Source: Rhizophagus irregularis (Eukaryota > Glomeromycota > Glomeromycetes > Glomerales > Glomeraceae). From it: a stretch of 64,000 nt of DNA. The DNA is taken from assembly GCF_026210795.1 (NCBI RefSeq), contig NC_089437.1:930001-994000 (forward strand), read 5' to 3'. Below, in pieces: positions 33,436-47,569 of this stretch. Below the pieces are notes generated by a model that ran no database searches, was not told the DNA's origin, and worked only from the letters and a program-made list of their open reading frames with translations. Made by a program: the position numbers and the translations under genes. The stretch's first letter is position 1, and every line of letters begins with the position of its first letter.

Positions 33436-36070
33436 CTAAACATCCAAATTATTACTACGAAAATAAAAATTTTTTTTTGTACTCGCTGCATTCCACGTAT
33501 TTTATATAATAAAGCCTCTTAATGATCAAATCTGTCATGTATCCGATTCCTAATTTTTTCTATTTATGGATAAAAGTGGTATAGAAACATTGAGGCGAGT
33601 AACGCTTTTTCTAGAAAGGTTTGCTCATCTCAACATTCGTTAATATTTGCATCGTTCTTTCATCCATAAGATTTAAAAAACATCCTCATTTCGTCAGAGA
33701 TTTTACCATCCATTCAAAAGTGTAAATCATTGAACACAAGAAAGGACAGCATTACTTTTCTTTGATCTCTCCGAAAATCTTTTTTTAAGCCAATAGATCA
33801 TAATCATAATCATGACTGATTAGGATATTAATCACAAATCTTTTGACATTCTCATCAATATCCCTCGAAAGTACCATAGAAGACAAGATATAGAATATTT
33901 TTTACGAAAAAAATGGTGTTATTTTGTGAATGGTATCTGAAATAATCATTATAAATAAAATAGTACGGATTCCTATTTTTGTTATTACTTTTCGAAGATG
34001 ACGAACAAGATTATATCATTTCTATGTAAATCATGTCCAAAGAAAATATCCCTTAAACTTTATTACAAAACTCTGAATCACGTTACATACTGTTAGAAAT
34101 CTCTTTCATTTCTAGTTGAACAAATGATTTATATGGGAAATTATTATTTTAATTGGTTCCTTATAGTTAAAGGTAGAATTTAGAATTTACATGGAATTCG
34201 ATACTAGAAATTATTTTCTTTCTTGAACTTTTCATATTGTTATTGATTTTGTTTTTATTTGGAAACTCGAGAATTATCAGAATTTTTATCAAACTAGCTA
34301 GTGGTGGCACCAATGCAAGAATTTTCTAGTGTTGATTAGTTTATATGGAACTATGAGATCTTCATCAATTGTGTCTAAAATTGTCTCTTGCATGTGACGT
34401 ATGAAGAACAGCTACACGAAATGAAAATTATTTTCGTACAAGCAAGCTTTATTGCATTCTTTAATAATTAATAAATTGTGATATTAATACATAGTATAAA
34501 TCGTTCTAATTTTTTCAATAATTTAACGAATTGTGATTAATTGACTTACCGTAAACTGTTTGTATCACTTTAATTCATAAAGATGCAGCGTTCACGAATC
34601 ACTTTTAATATATTTTCCTCAAACCATATAACGCTCTTTTGACATCAGGGAAAGTAAATCAAAATAATCCGTATGAATACGTTTGTAAAGAATAAAACAA
34701 TACAAAATTATGTTCAAAATATTATTATGTAGTGTATACGGTATATAAAAATAAATAATAACTCTTTCTGATTTTGAAATTACATTCTTCTATAGAATTT
34801 AATTTTCTGGAAATTTTTTTTTTTTCATGATTGAATTTTTTTCTTTTAACATGTTAGACTCATCTTGAGCATTATTATTTAGATGTAATAATTGACGGAT
34901 ATTGTGTTCAATACTTTCTTCTTATTCATTTTATTCATTAAAAATCAATAAAGGTAATGGAACTTCATCTTGGGTAAAGCAATGGAATCCGAATAAGCAC
35001 GAGAAAGATCTTGACAATGATGTCCTCTTACTATCAACGTATTGTAATCTTTATTCGTTTACTTTATTTCTTAAATCAAAATTCGATCAACTTTCGCCCT
35101 CTTGACGATAACAGTTACGTAAAATTCAAAAATATATTGCGCATTATTATATTAAAATTATCAGTACAAAAAGTGACGGATTATTTCTATTCAATATATC
35201 GCATCTTTTTAATGTTTAAGGGAGTATTTGTTTATATCTCGATTATTCTATTTTTATGTATATTATAAAATTATAACAATATAACGAAAATATAATAAAT
35301 TTCTTAAAAATTAATATATAAGCTTCCTGTGATCCAATTTCAACAATTCTTAATTTTTTGAGAGAGCATCCAACATGTTTACATGCAGTTATAGCCACTT
35401 AAAGATTCATAATTTCACTACATATAAACTATATAAAATATTCTTTTTATTTTATAAAATTAATAAAATAAACGAAAATTAATAATTAAGTACTTGTTGG
35501 ACTTTAAATAGTTAATTAAATAATGAAATCTTTTCAAAATAAGACATAAAATACATAAATTTGAAAATATATTATTACATACATGGTCCTTTATTTTACG
35601 GGGTCTTCCACTTGCTATTTGTAATAATAAAAGTTTGGGATCTTAAAAAGTACTTTTGGATTCTTTTAATGATATAAATGCCGATCATTACATCATAATC
35701 TATTTAAATTGATGTTGTTTAACCATTGCTTATAGATTATATCAGAATACGGATCTAGTTTAGTGTTGTAACACTAAGAAGGAAAATTTTGTCTCAAAGT
35801 CCTCAAAGTGAAAATAAATCCAAAATATATAAATCACTCACTCATATACGCAAGGTTAATATAGAAATTATAATTTCACGTTTGCACAACGTATTTATTC
35901 ATAATCTTTGCTGTTTCAATCGTATCACTTTTAAGTTTTAACTATATCCCTTTTACTATTTAAAGCAGTTTTTAATGCTTACTACGTAATTCATTTTCAT
36001 ATAAATACACTTAAATTCGATTTAAAAATATTTTTCACTTTTTTTTTCACTTTTTCTAATTTCTTAAATT
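33436..36070. other. No gene identified
   Basis: Over 2.6 kb of AT-rich sequence. Frames at 34902-35268 overlap each other and have no family motifs. Confidence 0.4.
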
Positions 36071-37010
36071 TTAAAGTCGTGAGTTCATATATAAATATGC
36101 CATTAAATAACAGGAATTTACACATTTCCTTTTACCTTATTCTTCGAAGGCGCCGAAATCAACGACAAACTCAACGTTATGGACGTAGATTTATGAGATT
36201 ACACAGAAGAAGTGCAATAAATATGTTAAACCGAATTACACAATTACCTTTACAAATTACAAGTGATCCATTCGCAAATCAATTTTTTAATGGTTCTCCT
36301 TTCTTTTAATTTTTAAAGTTATACTGTATAAAAATTTGTATTTATATGTATAAATGTAGATTTTTTTAATAATATTCTTTCTTTCATATGTTGCACATAC
36401 TTTACAATTGGATTTACATTCTTATTTCTAATTTCATATTAGATTTAATCTTCGACATGAAGAGACTCGACACACTGGATCTGCAAATTGATAATATTTT
36501 TTTCCTTACATTCGGAAGATATCATGAATCACATGATACAATTTGTATACGAACGAATAAAAAAAATTCGCGAATAGTTGATAGTTTTCCCTTAATGAAG
36601 GGTATATTTCATAGATTAACTTGGGTTTTTAGATTAGTATCACTCTCCTATTTCTCTTTAATGTAATATATCATGCCCATTTTTCTTGTATGAATAAATA
36701 ATATGAGTAAAAGTTTTTATTATTTCTTGAACACGTAAATTCCACGAGCGATTAACGAACAGCGAACATATATTAACTTTTTCATATCATTAACCATATA
36801 GATGATAACGACGATGCTTTTCGACGGGCGATTGATTTTTAGAATTTTATATGAAAGGTAGAGCGGATCTTGTAGTGGGTTAGGTTTGATAGTTAATTAA
36901 CTAATATGTGGGATTAAAGATATTAATGTATTTAAGGTATGAGAAGAAGGTTTTTAAAGAATCTTTTTAATTTACCTAATTTTCTTTTATTAATATCGAC
37001 TTATCGTTAG
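36000..37010 (+). repeat. Duplicated segment (partner of 15.55-16.33 kb)
   Basis: Homology covers the small basic ORF and its 3' flank, up to a TATTAATATCGACTTATCGT motif at both loci. The copy here is the better preserved one. Confidence 0.7.
36097..36309 (+). CDS. Small basic protein, hypothetical
   Basis: A 70-residue frame from ATG 36097. It begins MPLNNRNLHISFYLILRRRR and continues with further Arg-rich sequence (QTQRYGRRFMRLHRRSAIN), then MLNRITQLPLQI. About one fifth of the residues are Arg. The decayed copy at 15.6 kb preserves the RR-AIN-LNRITQL-LQI part better than its surroundings. Arg-rich small proteins can bind nucleic acid or carry a targeting signal, but no function is assigned. 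It could also be the last exon of a longer gene. Confidence 0.4.
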   Translation: MPLNNRNLHISFYLILRRRRNQRQTQRYGRRFMRLHRRSAINMLNRITQLPLQITSDPFANQFFNGSPFF

Positions 37011-38179
37011 TTAAAAAAAATTGCCTGTAACTGTCTAAAAGTTAATTTATTATATCATTGGCGCGGCCAAACGACCAAACCCCGGTAACTGCAAAATTAC
37101 TAATAAAACATCACTTGTGCCTTTCAGGACATATTTATCACGCTACAGTAATATTGTCGAACGAAAAGGCTTTTGGTTTATTTATTTATATATTAGTTAT
37201 TGGATAGGATGTTATTATGCAGACGTCCAAGATCATGTTTTCATATAAGCTATTTAGTTGACATATCAAATATTGTATTTTTACCTGTAAAATTTAATAT
37301 AATTTAATATGTGATAAACAAGACATGTTGTTTTTTCTACAAAATATATAACGAGCTCCAATTGCACATTTACATTATTACTTTACTAGTGTATTAAGTT
37401 ATTAACGACCAAATCAAATAACCAAATTTTCAAAAAATTCTTTTTGTTAAATCTGAATATTTTTTTTTATATGTTAATAATAACACATACAATTGATTTT
37501 AAAACTTTTTAATAAAACTAAGCCAGAAAAGGTTAATATTTAACGTTTAAATACGACTTTAATGATCCTTTCTCCTCAAAAATTAAATATTTTCTTAACC
37601 CATTTTTTTAAAAAAAATTAAATGTTCTTTTAATAAGATTAAAGAGAGAATCTCTCGCTCTTATTGATAATTTGAAATACTTCATATTCTTCTATCCTAA
37701 AATTTGTTTTATTAATAATTTTCTTTTCGTAAGATCTTTGTTTGCTCATACCATAATAACTGCCATATCTTGGATTTCTCTGGATCCATCAAATCTTGTA
37801 AACCGAAACATGGTCCTTTACACCAGATGATTGCTTCTTTTTTAGAAGTGGCTCTGCTTAATATGGGAATTCCTATGAAAATAATGAGAATATGACGTTT
37901 GACATATATGATCAATATAAGGATCATAATATGATTTTTTTAAAAAAAATATAAATAGTAGACTTAATCTAAATGAAGTGATATTCTTGATAAAAAAACA
38001 GGTTTTTATAAATTACTAATAACTTACGTAATCAATCCTTCCTAAATTTCATTGTGGCTAAATAATCATGAAATATTTCATCTCCTAAAATTAACCTTTT
38101 CAGCCGTTTTAGCCTAATTAGCAACTAAAGTCCACAAAATTCCGGTGATTAATAGTTTATTAGTTTATTATAGTTTAAT
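37011..38179. other. No gene seen
   Basis: AT-rich; a minus-strand frame at 37712-37927 (WCKGPCFGLQDLMDPEKSKI) is slightly protein-like but isolated. Confidence 0.35.
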
Positions 38180-38335
38180 AGTTTATGTAATAATCGCGTC
38201 TGGTTAAAACTATCATATATTACAGTATGTAAATAATCGCGTCTGGACGTCTGGTTAATAGTTTTTCATGTAATAATCGCGTCTAATTAATAGTTTATTA
38301 TATACATATTATGTAATAATCGCGTCTCTATAAAG
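38180..38335. repeat. Four degenerate copies of TAATAATCGCGTCT
   Basis: The motif GTAATAATCGCGTCTGGTTA and variants occur at about 38188, 38232, 38270 and 38311, spaced about 40 bp apart. CpG-containing words stand out in this AT-rich DNA. It is a tandem repeat, or possibly a regulatory cluster. Confidence 0.6.
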
Positions 38336-40499
38336 TTTAACAGAAATCTGACTTGATAAAAAAAGTAAGATAAGAACATATATATACACCCACTTTCACC
38401 CACTCTTACTTCTATTCATTTCTTTAAAAAAAACTTCTTACATCTTTAAAATAGAACAAAAAAATACTTTTAATTATTTTCACACATTTATTTACAAGTT
38501 ATCAGTAGGTCTAATATAGCTATATAGCTGTGGAGACTTCGTATATGACGCGTTGTAAGTGATTTTATGCGTCGTTAGAGACCGTTGCCTGCCAACTGAC
38601 TCTTCCAAGATAAAGAAAGTTTTGAGGAGAACTATATACTTATGAAAAATTCCATTTATTTATTATTTATTAAGGTAAGCTAAAGATCCCTGCTTAGCCC
38701 AGTTCGCCCAGTTCGTGTGTGTTTTTGTGTGTGTGCAAAAAACAGGCTTACAGACAAAAAAAGTTGAAGGGGAGGAGAAACTGGCTTTCCTGGATGAGGG
38801 TTAGCCTATGTACATCGCTCATTTGTTTGGTATCCAAACCTTTCCGGAAGTTTTTTTTTATGTAATATGGTGGTGGTTGATTATTTTCTTCCACCGGTAC
38901 CAACCATACTTACGATATTTTTTTAATTTTTTAATTTTTTAGCTTAGGTCGCTTACAAACTTTTACAACAGTAAGATTTTGATCTCGATTTTATAAAGAT
39001 TCAAGTATAAATAAATTTAACTCCTATTTTTTTTTAGTTATATATTTTTTTGCTTTAAATAAATAATAAAAAATAATTATTTTCGAATAGCTCAACGATT
39101 TTAAAAATAATAATTACAACGCAATTAGTTAAACCTACACATCATTTATTAATCCAGTAAAATGTCCATTCAGGATATTAATATTAGAGAAATTAAAGTT
39201 TCCAGTTCGCAATCGGAAAATGATTTCGAGAAATGATATATTCGGGAAAATAACATTATTCTGTAACCAAAATTTCAAGCGTTAAATGTTACTTCTTATA
39301 TAATTGCTAAACCTGGTACCACAATCTCTGTATAATATAAAACGATACCAAAAATCATCGTCCTGATCATCTCATCCTGGCAGACGCATTATTTTATAAT
39401 TCGAGCAATAAGAATAATTTTTTTTCATTTAAGTATAAGCTCAAAAAGAAATCTCACTGAAACTTTGGAAACTTTGCAAGTAAGTTTCAAATTGAAATTA
39501 TTCTTTGTGGTGATCAACGTCCAAAATGAAATTGCAGTATTATATTTATGAGTACAATATTTTAATCATATCAAATGACAATGTAAACCCATATTAATAA
39601 TAATATCTAGAACAACAAGCTCACCGCTTACAGCATTAATAAGTTTGATCGTGATAGTCGGATCCATATTTTATAGTTGATCAATTTATCAGCGTAACTC
39701 CAAAAGACATATAAACGAGATTGTTAGATAGTACCATTACGGAGGACTGATATTAATAAGAACTAAGAGTATTATAAGCTCACAAATCATTACTCTTTTT
39801 TAGGCGTATTTTAAAAAGATTTTAATATAATTACCATATATCTGATATATCTATTTTTATATAAGTAGGATAAACATTTTCAAATAACTTAAAAAAAATC
39901 TATCATCGAGATTAATATTTCTAATGTATAATGAATATTTCTATATTGTACAATTATCTAATAATTTTTGTCTATTTGAAAATATAAATCATAAACGTGA
40001 TAAAAAAATAAATAATCAGTCGTCGGAAATGTCACATGAGTTGACGATCATTAATAAATAAAGTTTGTGTAACCTATCATGCCAATCAATCTTTAAGTAA
40101 ATTAAGCTATATATATATAATAATAAAAAAAAAAATTTACCGTTTATTCTTTATATGCTTTTCGACACGTTTTTATAATTTTTTTTGTTATTTTAATATC
40201 TAAAATAAAAATATTATTATTTAAACTTTACACACTTTTTTACCTACATGTCGATGATTGAACTTTTAAACGTACTTGAAAGCTCGTAAATACCACCCAG
40301 ATATATGTATTTCGTAGCTATTTTTCGTTTTACGTAAAAAAAAGTTGACGTTTTGACTGCCGATTTTGTAAAAACTGCAAAATTTCGTTTTTGTATATAT
40401 GATAACAAGGTAAAACATAAATTAAATCAAGAATAACTTGTTTATTTAACTTTGTAAATATTATAGAATAATAATACAAGAATTTATTTGATTTAATTA
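38336..40499. other. No gene identified
   Basis: Contains a locally GC-richer stretch at 38690-38830 (GTGTGTGTTTTTGTGTGTGT run and GGGGAGGAGAAACTGG) with no ORF. A 24-codon frame starting at ATG 39161 (MSIQDINIREIKVSSSQSEN) looks like an exon scrap. Confidence 0.3.
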
Positions 40500-43400
40500 T
40501 TATTTATTAATACGATAATTCCACCAACCATATACCCTTTTCTTATCCCATTCAGCTCCAAGTAATTGAAGCGTCTCATCATATATATGGCTTGGAATCT
40601 TTTCATAAGCCAACAGACGTTCCAGTATTTGCTCTTCATGCGCAAGTACTTTTCTTCGTCTTTTGGAAGTCTGGTTATTATTGTCATCAACATGTAGCTA
40701 AAGTGGCAGATGTGTAGGAGAATTAGGCATGATTTAAGTCCACACAAAATTTTGCGCATACAGCATACCTCCAGTTGATCATTATTTAGAGGTATTTTGT
40801 CACGCCTTCGTGTCTCCCTTTCAATTCTCTTTGCTTCCCTTTCATTTCTCTTTGTTTCAGCATAGTCTTTGTACTTTGTTCGGCGAACTTCTAATGCGCG
40901 TCTTCCCTGTGCGTTTCGAGGTTCACTTTTTATCACATCTTGTTTGTAAATTATCTGCATTCGTTCCAAGCCATTTTCATAACATGCAAGTAATTTTTCA
41001 TATCCTGTTTTGTGTATTTCAGGTGGCTTGAGATCTTTAAAAATCTGATGTGACAATGGATCTGTCATGTCAAAAATCATCACTAAGTCTTCTACTAATT
41101 CCCATAAGGCCTTTCTTCTGGAATTGATGGCACGTTCACTCTGAGAAATTGAAGTGTCCTCGAGATATTCGCTTAGGAGTAGGTCAACTCTCTCTCTTTC
41201 TGATTGAGCTGCTTTAATATTTGCTTTTAATTTCATTTCATCAATAATATTTCCACTAATATTTTGTTTTATAAAATGAACTCCAAAGGTCTCAAGCGCT
41301 TCATCAAAACCAAAACAAACAGGCTTTTGATTTTCACTTCCATCATCATCAATGTTCTTTGGTATCCTAAATGCTCCAACGTGTTGCAAAATTTCATTCA
41401 ATTTTGGATACTTAGTTAGGGTAGAGAGATGTTGAGCGATAGCTACTGCGTAATTTGATTTACCCGCACTTGGAAAAAGAGGTGATGCTGCAGCAAGAGC
41501 ATCTCGTTGCAAATTATGATTTCCAATTCTCATTCCTATTCGGTGTGCTTTCCATATTCCAGCCCACTGATAATAAAGATACCAAATTTTTAGAAAAATA
41601 TTGGTGTCAGTATTTTCGTTCATTATTTCAGACAAATTAATATTTTTTCTCTTTGTAAATATATTAATTGAAACTCCAACTGCCACCCACAAAAAGTCTA
41701 AGACTCTAGATGTCGTTCGATAATCAACGGCTGCCTCAAACTTGTCCAGAAATTGAACACCTAATCTTCTTGCTAAATTTAGAAGTCCGTAACTAGAGAT
41801 CAACACAATTAGAACTGAACAGAAGTCTTTGGAGGTGTGCCATTGTCCAAGCAATGGTCTCAATTGAGGCCATTGCTCTTGGCATCTAACTAACCGACAA
41901 TAAATAGCTTCATCAGCAACTATATCAAGGTATGCAGTCTCTTGCAAATTAAAATCGGCTTTGTACATAGTGGCAGCTCCTAAAATTGCTTGGTCTGAAT
42001 TTGGATTATCCCCTGGTTCAAGAATTACAACGTGGGGAGAAGGACCTTTACAGCCATGTTCAAATTTCTCTAGTATAGCTTTTTTAATTATTTCCGCATC
42101 AAAATTTTGATTGTATTCTAAATTGCCTTCATTTGTACTTCGAAAATCTAGCAAATTTTCTAATATACTTTGAAATCCATCCAGAGCTTCTTGCGTAGTA
42201 AAATTCATACCAAATATACAATTGTCTTCTTCCAAGGTAATTAATTCTTCTTGACACGTTGCCAGATAATTAGGTATTACTGATTGGAATGCCATTCTTA
42301 AGGTTGCATGTGAGCTGTTTCTTGTAGTGTCATATATATTTCCAAAGGAGAATGTTTTTTGTTTGAAATCTATGTTATCTATGACTGCAAGATTCCATAT
42401 ATCTAATTTTTGGTATAATCTTTGTGTAGGAACAGCATTATTAATTCGCTCCTTTTCTAGATTTCTTTCATGACGTTCGCTATGTCCTACTATATTCCAT
42501 AATGACAGAAGACGATGAAGTGATGATAATAATTTTGGTTTGCGTGCCAGACTGCTTAGCACATTAGTTAACCAAATATTACATGAAGGAAATGCTATAC
42601 CAGTGAGAACAGAAACAAAAAATGTAACAATTTTCATAATTATATTTTCAGGCAAAGTTTTAATGGCTTGTCCTCGTTGTTTTCTTTTTCTATTATTAAC
42701 AGCTAGTTTTCGTTTATAGATCTCCATTAACATTCCCCCAAAAAACTCTGTGATGAAATTCGGAAATGCATGATAATATTCAAAAAGTGATCCTGGTGAG
42801 CTCAGTAATTCTTTTTTCTCATTTGTTGCTTCACGTGATTTCCAGAGCTTAATTCCGAATTTTCGTCCCAAACTTTCACAATTAATTGTTTCTATATCAA
42901 CATCTTGTAATTTATTTTTTGAAAATGTATCAAGAAAAAGAATTTGTATGACGAAAAGGCTAAGAGTTTCGTCAGATTTTGTCAATGAAGATGTAGTTTT
43001 AGTTAAAGGTGTAGGGAGAAAAGGGAAAATAGCTTCTACAATAGAATTCAAAATTTCTTTTTTTTTGAATCTTCATCTGTATGTGAAATCTTAATAAGCC
43101 AATTTGCAATAAAATTGATTCCTTTTGTGACATCTTGTTCATGTAATCTATCACAGTTTGATTTTTTACCTTGACCTGTACGTTTGTGAATATGCCCGCC
43201 CAATCGTTCATAACAACTGCAACAGATACATCTTGGTTTATTTATTTTTAAAGATTGTTCTGACAGGAAAGTTTCCTTCAATGCATTACAATATACCAAT
43301 CCATTGCAGGGTACTTGAACATTTCGTCCATTAACCAACCAGGAATGGTTACTGCATCCTTCCCCTCGGCTATAGAAAGTTATATATTGTTTGCATCCTA

Positions 43401-44028
43401 TACATCTTCGATGTTGAATTATAGCATCTGAAGTCGTAAATTCTTTTGATATTTTATCTTTAGGATTGTGAATTTGATTTTGATCATATAAAAAATGTGA
43501 ATCACAAACTCCTAAATAATTATTGTTGACTTGTTGAACTGCATCTCGATCTATTTGCTATGTTCCATATAAATTTCGTATCTTTCTAAGCTTGTAAGTT
43601 TCGCCACATCGTTTAATCGTACCTTGAATATTATCAATTATTACACAAGGTGTTATTGACGAAACAGATTGTACATTGGATTGTTTGCAAGTGGGTCCTC
43701 CATCCATATCATTTGGATTTATTTCATTCCTTTCTCCTTCACATTCATTGTTGGTGTTTTGTTCATCATCACTATTATTGTTTTGTTCTAATAACTCTGC
43801 CTCAATTTCACTATCATATTCACCCGCATATGATTCTATTTCACTATCTTCTTCATTTTCATGAGCTAACATTTCATTTAACGCATTGCTAAACCTAAAG
43901 GAAAGCTGGTCAAAACTATCCTCCTCAAAAAATTCTCCAAATATTTCGTTTTCACCATCCCTTCCAACATTTTTCAATCCAAATTCTCGTGGTAACATAG
44001 AATTATTGTCAATTTCAAAGTTCAACAT
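40500..44028 (-). pseudogene. DUF6589-like large protein (transposon-type), nearly intact
   Basis: The reading runs from ATG 44028 to TAA 40500-40502 (about 1,150 residues). The N-terminus is acidic (HENEEDSEIES). A Cys-rich region follows (HRRCIGCKQYITFYSRGEGC, CNGLVYCN, CICCSCYERLGGH) with zinc-finger spacing. The long central region contains VILEPGDNPNSDQAILGAA, DIVADEAIYCRLVRCQ, LRPLLGQWHTSKDF and a long helix, which I associate with DUF6589-type proteins common in fungal genomes and linked to transposons. The C-terminus is reached by splicing a 71-nt intron (40698-40768), giving a KRRRK basic motif and a WWNYRINK end. Damage: an in-frame TAG at 43558-43560 and a one-base shift in an A9 run (about 43063-43071) where ten A would keep frame. 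Two lesions in a long ORF suggest very recent inactivation or assembly error. Confidence 0.7.
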
Positions 44029-47000
44029 TGTAAAATATTATAAATTTATTAACTTCGCGTCAAAATGGCACCAAAGAGACAAAAACTTTAATTTATTTTT
44101 ATTTATTTACTATACGAATAAACAAATAATGAAAAGAAGAAAAGATTGAACAGAATAAAATTTAAAAATATAAAAAAGTTCTTACGAACTTGTAAATAAC
44201 TGTTTACATTGTATAAACATGTCCTTTTTCGTAAAAATATAAAAGTTTTATTTATTTACTATATAAACAAACAAAAATGAGTAACTTTCTTTGGACAGAT
44301 TGAACTGAATAAACTTAATTTTTGAATTTTTAAAATATATAAAAATATTTTTAAGACCCTAACGAACATGCCAATAATTATTTATAATAGTGTTACATTG
44401 TACAAATGTGATGTTACCCAAACTTAAAATTTTCGATTTTAACTAAATTTAGGCCGGCATTATAAATTTGTGAAACTTTCGGCCAGCGTTACAAAAATTC
44501 CGGCCAGCATTATGTTTTAAAGATCGTCAATTTTTAACTAATTGAACTAATTCTAGCCAATAAAATTTTACATACGTAATATACACCTAAAGACAATGTT
44601 ACGCTAAAAATTTTTATTATGATATCATAGTACAAAAAAACTCCTTATCGATTGTGTGACATTTCCACTGACTGATATCATTCTCATTAATTTCAAATAC
44701 GTTTGATAGAATTAACATATTTTTGATATTTTTTTTAATACAGCTCCCACAGTTCTCTTGCTTTAACATATTAACCCCCCTATAAAAAATTTTATCCGTA
44801 ATTTCTGTAAAAATTCTGTGAATGATACATTTATGGAAATAACATGGATTAAAAAAACACAGAATAAATTTTTATAGGCCTCTATTTTTCCAATAAATCT
44901 TTGAATAATAACCTGAAAAGTTCAATTATTATCTCAGAATAGAATTGGTATTTTTATTACAAAAAAGTTCGTAATTTGCTAACTCCATGCATATAATAAA
45001 TTTGGATGGTTTTTATTTGGTAATACTTATTTAACTTGTTGATCACATTAAATTAGTTATGTATTTGGTTTAATTTGAAAAATCCTAGCACCACCCGCAA
45101 AAATGTTAGTCAGATTTATTTTGCCGTGGCTAATCCCTTCACCCTAATACTAACCATAATTCTAAAGAACTGGCATATAAATCTCTAACTATCTAAGTTA
45201 TTTAACTTGCTTGATATCACTCATTCATCAATAAAAATTTGACTATTTAAGCGAGTCAATCATGCATAATAAAAAAATCTTTTGTTGTATTAAAAATCAA
45301 AAACCAAAATTTAAAGTCTACTTATAATTTCTAAAGTTAAAATTATAAAGGTAGATGTAAATTATTTGAGAAACTTAAAAAATGTATACTGAAGAAGCGA
45401 AAAAATATTATTATTATTCCTTCACTACGCTCTAGAGTCTGGACAATATTCCATAGAGTGAGAAAAAATAATTGATTCTCTAAATTATTGTATTAATGAA
45501 TTTAACGCTGGAGTAAAACATAAATTTCAATTAAAACTGTAATCCTGTCACATAGCCTTCATACTAAATTTGAAAATTATGAGTGAAGCTGAGTTTATTA
45601 TTTTCCAGTTTCATATTGATGGCCGGAAAATTTCCTAATTTTAGTTTAATATAGTTAAAAATTGTTAATCATATGTTAAATTTAATGAGTGATACACTCC
45701 AGGGGATTACCCATTTATTTCCTGGGAAGGGAAGCCCTACTATTTCCAACTTCATAAAATAATAATATTTATCAAGCAATTAAAGATTTAATACTGCATT
45801 TAACTGTAAAATGTCTTACAAGTACGTAATTATCAGTTGATGAAAGAAATGTATCATATGCCTGTGTGACAACCTTTTTTCAGCATTAGGCCATTTCAAT
45901 TAATTGATGAATAAGTTTAACAAAGAAATTAAACATTAAAGGATTAAAGGGAGAGCTTCTAATTGGTAATTTTTGAACAATTGCATGATTATTAACCAAT
46001 CATATTTAATTCAAAGAACTATTTTAAAGAGATTTTGTTAAACATATACAGCTTTTTTGATGTCCAAAAGTATGTCTGATTTATTACACTTCATGTCACT
46101 GATAATCAATTCTTGTGAACTTTTTATAGTTTTCTATTTTTTTTACAAACTGATTTCTTTTATCAAACAATAAAACAATTCAAAATTGATTATTTAGTTT
46201 TTACTAAAGAAGTACAAAAATTTATTTGTTGCAAATTTTTTGATAAGAGTCTTAAGAGTTTGCATAGGTCAATGAGTCAAAAAATCAGAAACTATATTTC
46301 TTAAATTTTTTATCTGGTTTTTTTTTCAAAAATTATTTTATTTTGTTTAATAAAATGAATAATAAGTGGGAAAATGCAAAGTCAAAATTAGTAAACATTT
46401 TCATTAACAACAAGATGAATGGTACAATCAAAGTTCACCTTAAATATTTGAAAAGTACATAAGGTCTCTTTTAATATACTTCTATTAGATAAAGTAAAAT
46501 AATAACTCAATTTAGATGAACATCATAGTAAGCCTTTGCATACTAGTAATAATTGGTCAACATGAACATGACATACTATTCTATTTGATGCCAACCTTGG
46601 CTTTTTCCTTTTCCTATAAGTAAGTTAGATTGAAGAATTTGATAATTAGTGGATGCTATAAGAAGTACTGTTCATGAAGAACTCTTTTAAAAAAATCCTG
46701 TGGTGATCTCAGTTTTATAACTATCTGATAATAAAATGAAAAAAAATAATGCCTACAAAAAGGAATTTCAGAATATATCCAGACAGAAGTTGTCCTTGCT
46801 GTTCAGATAATATTTTGGAATCTTTCACATATTGACTTTATCCAGATGTTTGGAATCTTTCATTTTTCAGTATATTTTTTGGACATTTTAGACATTTTCC
46901 AAATGTTTTCTAAACATACCAAACAGCAAATGACTTTGGACGATTTAACCACAATGGGAAGAATGTATTGTTAGTAATTCTATATTTCAAATGCTTGATC

Positions 47001-47569
47001 ATTCAAGAAGGACCAGTGAACATCCTGATTACTTGATACTTATTAGTAATATCAGATATAATTAGTCAATTAAAAATAAACCTGATGCCAAAATATTTTG
47101 GGTTACATACCTGCCAATTCTAAAGGTGAAAGATAGTTCTCAAAAGAGGTCAAGAAGACAAGAATGAAACTTTACAAATGAGCAAAGTTATTAACTGCGC
47201 ATGCTTTAAGAAAACACTAGAATTGCCAAAAGTTTGCCATGTGAAAAATAACTATTATAACAGGCAGTTCTGATATTTTCATAGATCCAAATGCAATAAC
47301 AGTCATCTGGATCAATTCCAAAATTGAATTAACAGGTTTTAAAGAAAGCCAAACTAAGTGAATTATTTCTAACAAAAAAATCCTCAATTATAAGAATAAG
47401 CTGGAGAAGAATAATATGTGTGCAACACTGGTGGTACTTGGAATATCATTATCACTATCAGGTGCAGACCATGTATACACTGCAATTAGAAAGCCTACAA
47501 ACTTTAAAAGTATTACAAACTTTCCTTCAATTAATAAGCAAAATGTGGATATATAAACTGTTAAAAAAA
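44029..47569. other. No gene identified; ancient element-like DNA
   Basis: 3.5 kb lacking long ORFs. 44455-44525 has three CGGCCaGCaTTAT-type motifs (GGCCGGCATTATAAATTTGT and relatives), shared in part with 48765-48980. 44900-48700 has fewer homopolymer runs than the rest of the window, as expected of a decayed coding element. Confidence 0.4.

Noticed and set aside
43558-43640. Intron removing the in-frame TAG of the DUF6589-like gene
   Set aside because: The best candidate (GTACGA...CATAG, 65 nt) breaks the downstream frame, and the intervening residues look coding.
43650-43892. His/Leu-rich plus-strand ORFs
   Set aside because: Antisense of the acidic N-terminus of the DUF6589-like gene.
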